Assembly: GCF_033958435.1 (NCBI RefSeq)
Contig: NC_134138.1
Span: forward strand, 4,228,001 to 4,292,000
From: Carettochelys insculpta
Lineage: Eukaryota; Chordata; Testudines; Carettochelyidae
Direction: 5' to 3'
Length of the DNA: 64,000 nucleotides
In this document: piece after piece, positions 22,161-31,868 of the stretch
Layout of the letters: each line of letters opens with the position of its first letter
Numbering within the stretch: position 1 is the first letter of the stretch
The notes under the pieces: model-generated
Seen by the model: the letters and a program-made list of their open reading frames with translations, nothing else
Database searches by the model: none
Told to the model about the DNA's origin: nothing
Made by a program: the position numbers and the translations under genes

Positions 22161-24738
22161 AGGTCCCCCTGGCAGCAGTGCCCCAGCCCACCACAATGTT
22201 CCACGGGATCCCTGCTGCGCCTGGCCCAGGAGGTGAGTCCCGCTGGCCCTGCCGCCGTGGGGAGCAAGGGGCCCCACAGCACCACCCCATGGCCTGGGCT
22301 GAGACACAGACTGGCCCGGTCGACACCTGACAGAGCCCTGCTTGCTGGCCATGAGCAGGGCTGTGACCCAGGCCCACCCCGCCCCTGGCCAGAGACCCAG
22401 TGACACCGTGGGCTCCAGCTTCCCTCAGGGGACTGCCCGCCCTCAAAGTCTCCAGGGGTCAGGCTAGCGGGGCTGGGGGCAGCAGAGTGGTGGGACACTG
22501 GGCTCATGGGAGGGTGGGTATCACGGCCACAGAGGCAGGTTACGAAGCAATGGCTCAGTCTGCATCAACAGGGGTTAGGATAGCACAGCAGTTCCCAAAT
22601 TGGGTTGGGACCTCATTTTAATGAGTTTCCCTGGGTTGGCTTAGACTTGCTGAGATCGAGGCCAGACAAAGGGCTTCAGCCCTGTGCAGTGGGTCTCAGA
22701 TTCCAGGCCCCTCCTGGGGCTGCATTCTGGGTCCTCAGCCTCTCCTTTCTTCGGGCAATGGGGCTGGTCTTTTGTTCCCCTTACTCGCACCCCTGGTGGC
22801 AGGGCCTGGGTTTTGGCTGAGGCATGTGTCTGTGCATTACTTTTTCTTGGCAGAAGTGGATTGTACAGCAATGAAGTTTGAGACCCCCTGAGATAAAGAA
22901 CAGCTTTCCCACACTGAGGGCAGTTAAGCTGTGGAGCAGGTGCCCCAGGGAGGTTGTGGATCCCCATCAGTGGAAGTTGTTAAGAACAGGCTGGACAGAT
23001 GCCTGGAAGGGATGGGCTCTGTTTACTTGGCCCTGCTCCAGTGCAGGGGCTGGACTCAACTTCTCAAGGACCCTTCCAGCTCAGAATCTGATTCTCCCTT
23101 GTGAACTGTGCTGGGTTCTCTGGCCTGGAGCAAGGGGCGGTGATCAGCAGGAGGGGCGGGATGGAAGAGCGGAGCAGGCTGTAGAGGTCCTGGGTGCTAG
23201 CAGTATCCCTGTAGCTAGTAGGCTAAGGAGCTGTGGACGTGGTCCTTCCTAACACCGGGTTACCAGGAAGGTTTTGCATTGTGGGCGTCACTGGTAGGCC
23301 CCTAGCTATAAGTGCTAGGTCTGTTCATGGATTTCCTCTTTTTCAGCCCCAGGGAATAAGCCAGAACTGTACGAGGCGAGTAACGCTGGTCACGTTCCCC
23401 TCCTCGTCCTGTCTCTGGCACAGGAGGCAGAATGACCTTCCAGCGTACGTCGGGTTTGGCTCTGCAAACGGTTTCACAGCCCTCAGTGCTGGAGCATTCA
23501 GGGGACCCCAGCTCTTGAGGTGATTCCCAGCTCCTTACCTCCATCTCAGTGTGGGTTTCTCTGGTCCCTGTCTCCTCCACCCTGTGGTGAGGATGCAGGA
23601 GGTCCGTATCTGTCAGCTCCGTCCCCACCTGCTTCCAGCCTGTCCATTTGTGCAGCTGACCACACACTGTGCGGGTACCTGACAGGCTGTGTATCTGCTC
23701 TCCTTGCAGGAGGTGAAGCTGTATAAAAATGCACGGGAGCGAGAAAAGTGAGTCCATCCCCAGCCGAATGGGTTCCCATGTGGTACACAGTTCTGTGGGG
23801 CTTGGGAGTGCTGGGACTTCAAGCTGTTGTCTGCAGTGAGGTCCTTGCTCGGGAGATGCTGGGGCTGATGGTGCAGGGAGCTCTGCGTTCTGATGCTCTG
23901 TCCCCACGCCAAGCTAGGAAGGACCCAAGAGCCCTTCTGCTCCGCCTCTGCCATTGGCCAGGGCAGCCTGCGGCTGAGAAAGATGCAATAGGCGGAAGGA
24001 TCTTCTCCAGAAAAAGGGAGTGCTCCTGCTGGGCTGTGGAGCATGAGAGCCCCTGTGCTGTTCCCAGGGACGCGGGCGCGTGTATAGCGGTGGGGGTCAC
24101 AGGCTATGCGCCTTCACGGGCTTCTGCGCTTGGGTTTCAGGTACGATAACATGGCTGAGCTGTTTGCGGTGGTGAAGACGATGCAGGCTCTGGAGAAAGC
24201 CTATATCAAGGACTGTGTCTCTCCCAACGAGTGAGTCCCCAGCTGGGTTTTGTTTCCAGCCTGGTCTCTCCCAGGGGAGCCAAGCGGATGCAGCAGCAGG
24301 AGCATCTCCTGCAGGATGCGTCGTTACCGAGTGGAGCAGAGTGACCTCCCCTCCCCAGGGCACTGCGGACACACTGGGGAAGGGGCTCAGAGAAGCATCA
24401 AAACAGCCCCTTAGTCCCCCCTCAGGCCCTGCCCACTTCCCCTGGGGGCCAGGCAACATTGCTCCATGCAGAGGGTCTCCAGTCAGAGACCCTGGGGAGC
24501 CTCCCCTGCCGTTGGGGCTGTTACAGTGTTCTCCTTTCCCCTGGGGACCTGCTTGTACATCCTCGACCTCCGTGTTCCCCTCCTGCTTGGCATGAGCCAC
24601 TCCAGCTGTTCTTACTCCATGCACTGCCCCAGGTACACCGCAGCCTGCTCCCGGCTCCTGGTCCAGTACAAAGCTGCCTTCAAACAGGTACAGGGATCCG
24701 AAATTGGCTCCATCGATGAATTTTGCCGCAAGTTCCGG
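22161..24738 (+). pseudogene. VPS28: VPS28, ESCRT-I subunit: first five coding exons only
   Basis: VPS28 joins TSG101 and VPS37 in ESCRT-I, which sorts ubiquitinated cargo into multivesicular endosomes. Exons: 22161-22232 (ATG at 22196, MFHGIPAAPG), 23347-23375, 23710-23747, 24141-24230 and 24633-24738. They code in phase through [41 protein letters not shown] and [16 protein letters not shown] to [15 protein letters not shown] residues. A TCGCAG acceptor at 22155-22160 implies an upstream non-coding exon. The exon 2 donor is GC (GAG|GCGAGT). After CRKFR the expected donor reads ATGAGT rather than GTGAGT. The C-terminal half of the usual ~221 residues, which includes the helical domain that contacts ESCRT-II, is absent downstream. 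Identity is certain; function as a whole protein is doubtful. Confidence 0.9.
22868..23100 (+). mobile_element. CR1 LINE 3' fragment in a VPS28 intron
   Basis: It encodes KNSFPTLRAVKLWSRCPREVV-like residues and ends in the CR1 3' UTR (CTGGACTCAAC, CCTTCCAGCTC, AATCTGATTCT). It is 5' truncated, as is usual for CR1. Confidence 0.75.
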
Positions 24739-24849
24739 ATGAGTTCAGCCTCCAGCAGTACAGCTTTTGGGGACTCTGGGACAGGAATCTCGGGGGGCTC
24801 CTAGAACAGTGGGGGCGGGGGGGGGCTGTGTTGCTGCTGAGTTCTACAT
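24739..24849 (+). other. Former VPS28 intron 5 start
   Basis: It begins ATGAGTTCAG directly after the CGG codon and has G-rich composition. An accidental reading frame runs 23 codons to a stop at 24802. It is best read as intron whose donor has lost its G. Confidence 0.55.
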
Positions 24850-25653
24850 GTAGGCCGCATCGACACTAGTCCCCTCCTTTTGGGGCGAGTTGGGAATATG
24901 CTAATGAGGCACCACCGTGAATATGCAGTGCCTCATTAGCATAATAGTGGCCCCACACAATTGGAAAGCACAGCTTTTGAATTGTGCGCTGCCTCTCTAG
25001 ACGGGGGCTTTTTGAAAGGACACTCCTCCGCCCCCATACTTTGAAAAACCCTTCTTCCTAAAACCAAATAGGAGGAAGGGGCTTTCGAAGTCCGGGGGGT
25101 CCTTTCGAAAGGCCCCTGTCTACATGGGCGGTGCGCGATTTGAAAGCAACACTTTCAAATCACATGCAGCCACCATTATGCTAATGAGGCTGTGAGGGGG
25201 TTCGGGGTCTCCATCCTCTGCACCCCATCCGCAGGCAGGAGAACAGCAGGTTTATTAGGCAACAGGGCACAGCGTCGTACAGAGGAGTCAGTGCAGCCGG
25301 CAGAGACAGCCAGTCCAAGCCATGCTGGGGAGAGGAGGCCCCGAGGGGCCCCCGGAGCCGGGGTCTTGCCCCCTCCTTTGTCTCTCTCTCTCCCAGCCCC
25401 GACTAACTGCTTCCAACACCCAGTTCTAGTTCAAACCCCTCAGGCTGCACCTCCTCCTTTGTCTGCAGCCCAGGGGTGTCACCTGGTCGCCAGGTTACCC
25501 TCAGCAGGAGCCCCACGTGTACACACAGGTATCTCCCACTACATCACAGAGGCACTGCATATTCATGGCAGCGCCTCCTTAGCATCTTCCCAACTCGCTC
25601 ATTACCACGTCCCTTCTGAAAGGAAGGGGCTTGTGTAGACATAGCCCTACTGT
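24850..25653. mobile_element. MITE-like element interrupted by a solo LTR
   Basis: The left end is GTAGGCCGCATCGACACTAG and the right end GTGTAGACATAGCCCTAC, imperfect inverted ends. The internal GCTAATGAGGCACCACCGTG motif is shared with the repeats at 10848-12104. Removing 25191-25553 restores a continuous element. It sits between the broken ends of VPS28 and TONSL. Confidence 0.65.
25191..25548. mobile_element. Solo LTR, 358 bp, with 5-bp target duplicate
   Basis: It starts TGTGAGGGGGTTCGG and ends ACTACATCACA. It is flanked by GAGGC at 25186-25190 and 25549-25553. The shared segment GCAGCCGGCAGAGACAG relates it to the LTRs in the palindrome arms and in the Harbinger introns. No internal genes remain. 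Confidence 0.85.
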
Positions 25654-26245
25654 GCCTGACTGACTTAGATGCTGGGGGGAGAGACTGCATAGATTTGTTT
25701 ATTCCAAGCCTGGAGGAACCAGTGTGGTCACCCAGGCTGTTCCCCTGTGTCCCTCTGGCCAGAGCCCTGCCCCCAGCTCACTCCCAGAGCAGACCTGTCC
25801 CATGAGAAATACAGCCCGCCTAGATTTAAAAACTGTCGGTGCTGGAGAACCCACCAAAGGTGAATTACACTCTCGCGGTCACCTGGCTTAGAGAGGGGGC
25901 CCCTGGGCTTGGGGGATGAGTGTGCGCACGCGCGCGCGCACACACACTCTCTCTCTCTCTCTCCCTCCCTCCCCTGGACCAAAGGCACTTCCACCTTCGT
26001 ATAAATCTCATGTACTTCCACGTCACACCTGCACCAGTATTCAAGGTCACCACATCTCACCCCCAAGCTGTAGGCCCCGTCCCAGTGAATGGGGCCCTCC
26101 TGGCAGTGCCTCTGTGTCACAGGGGGGCCTAGCCTGTAGACCGTGGCGCTGGGGGAGGGGAGCCACAAGGGAGGGCACCACCTGTACCATGAGGCCACGC
26201 CTGCTGTGCCCCCACTCGGGGCTGGGGGAGTGCAGGGGCACTTAC
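25654..26245. other. Non-coding DNA with a CA/CT microsatellite (25920-25975)
   Basis: It contains an alternating GC/CA then CT-repeat tract. A frame runs through from the TONSL exon at 26246, but past the GTAAGT donor it shows no leucine-rich-repeat pattern. None of the expected last TONSL exons is seen. Confidence 0.6.
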
Positions 26246-27170
26246 CTTTCAGGCTGTTGGCCAGCAGGAGGCGCTGGTGCTGCCCAAAAGCCTCAGAGAA
26301 GCCACAGGCCTGCAGCCGCAGCGTGGTCAGGACCGGGCAGGCTCGAACCAGGCAGGCCAGGGCCTCGCAGCTCTTGTCCCCTAGGGGGTTCAGGCTGAGG
26401 TGCAGCTCTTCCAGGCTCTGGAACAACAGGGGCGGAGGAGTCACCCCAACCTGCTGGGCTCTGCCCTGTGCCACCAGACAGCCGGGGCTGCACCCCCGCT
26501 GGGAGGACCACAGCGGCAGCCTCAGCCCCAGAGAAGGGACGGAGCAGCAGAGCCCCCCCCATGCTACAGGGACCCTCACAACCAGCCCCTCCCCAGAAGG
26601 ACCTAGGAGCAGGCACCTTGGCACCAGCATGGCCACAGCTTACTCCTCCCTGATCCGGGGAGCCCCTGGTGTCCATCAGGGCAGCCCTGGCAGGAGCTCA
26701 TCAGGGCCCTTTACACCAGCAGTGCCAGAGCCGTAGCCCAGAGCGCCAGGATGGGCAGCTTGGGGGTCCCCGAACCTGCTTGTGTCTCTGGGGTTCAGGC
26801 GGGAGGCCGGGGCCCCTCCCACCTGCCGTTGAGGGGAAGGGAGGTGCTGGACACACCCACAAGCCAACCTGGAAGACCGCTTGGGAGGGCAGCCCTGCTG
26901 CCAGCGCGCGGAGCCGCTCAGCACCGAGCTGGTTGGCCGACAGGTCGAGGAGGGCCAGGCTGCGCATGGTGCCCAGCGTAGCCAGCAGCTCGGCAGCCAG
27001 GCCATCGTCCAGCCCCGTCCCAGCCAGCCGCAGCTGGCGGATGGAGCTGTGCAGCTTGAGGGCACGCAGGAGTGGGGTGAGGTGGGGTTGGTGCAAGGAG
27101 AGGCCACAGGTGCTGAACGAGGGGCCCGACTCCTGCAGCTCCATCATCTTCAGCAGAAGCCGGTGCTTGC
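26246..27170 (-). CDS. TONSL: TONSL leucine-rich-repeat exons (first part only)
   Basis: Exons 26869-27170 and 26246-26417. They carry LRR units such as [35 protein letters not shown] and [20 protein letters not shown]. The second exon ends in phase 1 at a good GTAAGT donor, but no following exon appears within the window. At least two hundred residues of LRRs and the C-terminus are therefore missing. Confidence 0.9.
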
Positions 27171-27284
27171 CTGCAACAGGAGTCCATGAGGGAAGACCAG
27201 TTGCTGTGGGGCACCCAGACTGACGAGCTCCCAGCCAGCTGCTGCCTGGCCGGGGCTAGAGCCAAGCAGCCAGGGAGAGGGTGG

Positions 27285-27420
27285 GGGGCAGCCACGACCG
27301 AGGACACCCTCCCCCCGCCCAGCACCACGTGGGGGGCAGCCGCGACCGGGGGCACCCTCCCCCCGCCCAGCACCACGTGGGGGGCAGCCGCGACCGACGG
27401 CTCCTGACATTGCGCACCGT
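27285..27420. repeat. Short tandem repeat (47-bp unit, ~2.5 copies) in a TONSL intron
   Basis: The unit contains CACCCTCCCCCCGCCCAGC, then ACCACGTGGGGGGCAGCC. It repeats nearly perfectly and is intronic. Confidence 0.8.
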
Positions 27421-27768
27421 TCAGCGGATGCTGTACAGGTCTTCCCCTGGCATGTAGCACGGCCCTGGGGGTGCCAATCTGTCCACCCGAAGCCACATTC
27501 CACCTCTGTCCCCTTCCGTAGCTGGGCCAGTGACCCGGAGACTGAGGGACTTGCCCGAGGTCACACATGCAGACGGTGGCACAGCTGTGCCCAAGCCCCC
27601 TGGACCAGCCTTCCCACTGGAGCCCCTCCTGCCTGTCCCCCCCACGGGCCGGGTGGCACTCTCCCCAGCCGGCTGACCGCCCTGAGGCGCTACAAAACCC
27701 AGCGAGACCCTGTACATCCAACGGTTCCCACACGCAGGCAGGCAGCAGGGTCCGTGGCATCCCCTTAC

Positions 27769-28624
27769 CCACGGCCAGGCTGCAACAGGCCTTGCGATAC
27801 CGGTCGGCGAGCGGGGGCAGGTCCCAGGACTGCACCTCTGCCGACACCTGCAAGGCAGACGAGAGCCCTATGGGTAGGAAGGAAGGCCGGCTGGCTGGGC
27901 AGCACTGGCAGGCTCAAACACAAGGGGAAGGGCATCGCCAGTGAGGGGTGAAGCCAGACCTCCGAGCTCCCAGTCATCTGGGCCCTGCCGGTTGGTGCAG
28001 AGTCCACAGTGGTGGGCCCCACCACGACCCTTCAGCGGCCTACAGGGGGACCTGGTGGGCTCAGCCCTGGAAGCGCCAATCCTGGCTCGGGTGCCCCTCA
28101 CCTCCTCGTTGCTTTGCAGGACGTCCACGATGAGATCCTGGGGAGCCAGCAGTGCCCCTTCCTTCTTGAGGGTGAGCTGGGGCAGCAGGCCACAGGCCTG
28201 GTAGTGGCGCTGGGCCGCCTGCTCTGCCAGCCACGCCACCGGGCATCTCTCGAGGCCACTGCAAGGGAAGGGAAGGGAAGGGCTGAGCCAGAGCGCCCCA
28301 CCAGAACCAGGCCCCCAGCCCGCCCTCCCAGGGTGGGGCAGGAACAGGGCAGCCCCCCCCAGTGGCAGAGGGGAATGGCCCTCTTACCCCAAGTCCCTGA
28401 CCCCCTGGCGCTGCCTGGGAGCTGGACCCCTCCGAGGGTGCTGCTAATGTTGCCCCAGACCCGGCTGGGGGGGGCAGGACTCCCGGGCTCTGGGCCACGC
28501 TGGGAGGAAGGATGCGAGGCGGCTCTCACCTGTGCGGCACGGGGATGAGGAAGACGTTGTCTTGGACCCGGACCCGCACTCGGATGGGGGGTGGCCGAAT
28601 CGGGGCTGCAGCCAGCAGTGGGGC
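27769..28624 (-). CDS. TONSL: TONSL ubiquitin-like-domain exons
   Basis: Exons 28530-28624, 28102-28258 and 27769-27847. They encode [21 protein letters not shown], then [19 protein letters not shown] and [19 protein letters not shown], then [18 protein letters not shown]. The beta-strand, helix and strand order resembles the ubiquitin-like module before the LRRs in TONSL. The phases join cleanly. Confidence 0.9.
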
Positions 28625-28704
28625 CTGGGAACAGGAGAGGGGAGTCAAGACCCAAGAGACAGCCCAGGGGACTCCCTTGCTGTTGTGCACCCCCAGCACC
28701 TCAC

Positions 28705-29623
28705 CTGTGGGGCCTCTCCACTGCCGTCTACGGGCCTCAGACCAGCGGCTGGCTCCGGAGCCACCAGGGCCTGGCCCCCGCGGGACCGACCCAGCGACGT
28801 CCTGTCCACTATCTGGGTGAGGCGGCTTTGCCGGGCCCTCCTCTTCTGGGGCAGAGCAGCTGGGAAGGGGGCTGCGCCATCGCTCTCAGACCCACTGGTG
28901 CCCCCTGAGTCCGAGCCCGACTCCCCCGGGCGCCGGTGGCTCCTCTTGCGGGGCTCCCGGCTCGCCCCCAGGTCGTCCTCCAGCCAGTCATCCCCCACGT
29001 ACTCCTCGGCTGGGATCAGGGACGGCCTGGCAGAGGCCTCGGTCGGCACCGGCTCAGGGACCTGGCAGGACTGGGCACTGCCCACGCCATGCATAGCTGC
29101 TTCGTACTTGGCCTGCCCGCCCGAGGAACCCCGGCACCCGGCTCTCCTCCCCCGGCGCCCTCAGGCTCAGGAGCCGCTGCCTCTTCTTCACGGGCCGGAG
29201 CGGGGTCATGCACTCGTCCAGCTTGGCCCAGCACTCTGGCCCCTGCCCGCCACGCTGGGTCAGGATCCTGCAGGGCGCAGTCGCCTTCGTGGAGGGGCCC
29301 CCACTCTGGGGCTGGGGGGCCACAGCTGAGTGGGGGGGTGTCAGCGGCTCAGAGAGCTCCGCATCAAACAGCTGGCTGTGCGGCACATCTTGTGGGGGCT
29401 GAGCCACCTCTGCTGCTGGGCGGGAGACAGAGAACCCCGTGAGTTGGGCCCAGCCCCCAAGAGATGCCCCCCCACAGCACCACTCCCACCCGGCCTCACC
29501 TCGCCCCACCACCGCCTCCTTGAGCAGCTGCTCCATGGCTCGGCAGCGCTGGCGCGTCTCCTGGTCCAGGTCCCGGCCGTACATCCTCACCCACTCCCGG
29601 AGGGTGCCCAGAGGGCTCAGGCC
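28705..29623 (-). CDS. TONSL: TONSL post-ankyrin exon and low-complexity exon with a frame change
   Basis: Exon 29500-29623 reads [24 protein letters not shown]. Exon 28705-29415 begins at a tandem acceptor (CAGCAG), so one residue may be optional. Its first part is open in one frame through [12 protein letters not shown]. Its second part is in another frame, beginning [15 protein letters not shown], continuing with [12 protein letters not shown] and ending in phase with the next exon. At 711 bases the exon is one base off phase. Either a 1-base indel exists or 79 bases (about 29128-29206, GTGAAG...GGCAG) are removed as a tiny intron. Confidence 0.75.
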
Positions 29624-29732
29624 CTGCGGCGGATAAGATGGAGGGGCTGAGCCTCAGGGCCGCCCCCAGAAACCCCACAGCTGTGCAGGGGTGCCGAGCC
29701 CAGCGCCCGCCCACAGGCCGCTGCTCCCCCAC

Positions 29733-30525
<793 letters not shown>

Positions 30526-30698
30526 CTGCAGGGCACAGGGAGGGCGGAGGCGGGGTCAGCACTGCCCGGGGGCCCCAGATCAGAGCCACCCCCTCGGCCC
30601 CCCGCCCCGCGCAGCGCCCTGGGATCCGGCCTCGCCAGGGCAGGAGCTGGAGCGACGGCCCCACGGGGCGAGGACGCTGCGCCCAGGCCCAGCCTCAC

Positions 30699-31121
30699 CT
30701 TGGCGATCCTGCGGCGGCCAGGCACGCTCTTGCTGTAGCCGTCCAGGTCATCTTCCTCCCCGTCTGGAACGCACAGGCCTGAGTGAGGCACCCAGCTCCA
30801 ATACAGCCCCCACCCTGCCAAAGGGGGGCCCGCGCCAGGCAGACGCGCAGGGCTATAGCCTCACCCGGCCGGGACTCGGCTCCGGCTCCCTCCCCGTCCC
30901 CCCCAGCCGGCCCACTCACCGCTCTCAGACAGCTCCAGGTCGCTCTCCTCCAGGGGCTCGCTGCTGTCCTCCTCCTCCTCCTCCTCCTCCTCCCCCCGGC
31001 TGTCCCTGGCGCTGCTCCAGCCCTGCGAGCGGCACAGGCCCTGAAGCCTGGCCAGCGTGTCGGGGGCCTCAGGGCGCCCCCACTTCTGCTGCAGGGGGTG
31101 AAGGTGCTGTAGGATTTGCCG
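30699..31121 (-). CDS. TONSL: TONSL acidic linker exons
   Basis: Exons 30920-31121 and 30699-30763. The first ends in an acidic run of seven Glu then DSSEP..EESDLELSES, encoded by a CTC/GAG trinucleotide tract; the second reads GEEDDLDGYSKSVPGRRR. The acidic stretch lies between the TPR and ankyrin parts, as in other vertebrate TONSL proteins. The GAG tract could vary in length between individuals. Confidence 0.88.
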
Positions 31122-31868
31122 CTGGGGGGGTGAAAGGATGGGCTGATCACCCTGCCCAGCCGCAGATGGGGTTGGGCGCTCCCAGGGCTGCTAGCCCAGG
31201 CCTTGTCAGCTGGGGGCGCTGGCCTTTAAGGCAGTCCCCAGGCCCCGCCCCAGGCCTGAAGGGGCCCTGCAGGGAGCAAGGCCAGGGCACTGACCATTGG
31301 AGCAGCTCCCAGGTCCCCCAGCCCCTGCCTAGCCCAGAAGGAGCAGCTCCCAGCACTGACCACTGGAGCAGCTGCCAGGCCCCCCAGCCTGGCCCAGCAG
31401 ACAGGCTACGAGTGAGGGGAGGACGCTGGCTAGGCACTCTCGAGTCCAGCCCCAGCACCGCAGCTGCCCTGGGCGCCTTTCAGCTCCGAGCCCCGGCACC
31501 CCACGCCCTTCCCCTGCCTTTCTGCTGTGCTGGCGCAGGAGGAGCCGGGTGCAGCCTGGAATCCTGGGCGGAGTGAGGAGCTGGGCTCCCCGGCAGGTGA
31601 GCAGCACGGTCCCTCCCGGGCATGTGCCAACAAGGAGCAGAGCCTGGAAGCGGGAGGGGGCCAGAAACCAGCACTTTCGGCCACAGGCCCTAGCAGGGAG
31701 GTGTTGTGCGTAGGGCGGGGGGCTGGGAGGACTCCTGGGTGCCAGTCTCAGTTATCGCAGGCTCGGGGGACCCCGGGAGGGGCACTGCCAGCTGCCCAGC
31801 CTGAAGGGGGTGCTGCAGGCGAGCACTGGCATCCCCATTGGGCAGCAGCTTTGGGCCCGTCCCCTCAC

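Noticed and set aside
24739..24804. Alternative VPS28 C-terminus of 23 codons
   Set aside because: The residues are unlike the conserved VPS28 continuation and begin at a mutated splice donor; treated as intron.
25728..26636. 302-codon minus frame seeming to extend TONSL
   Set aside because: It passes the GTAAGT donor at 26245 and the acceptor at 26418 and loses any LRR pattern; intron readthrough.
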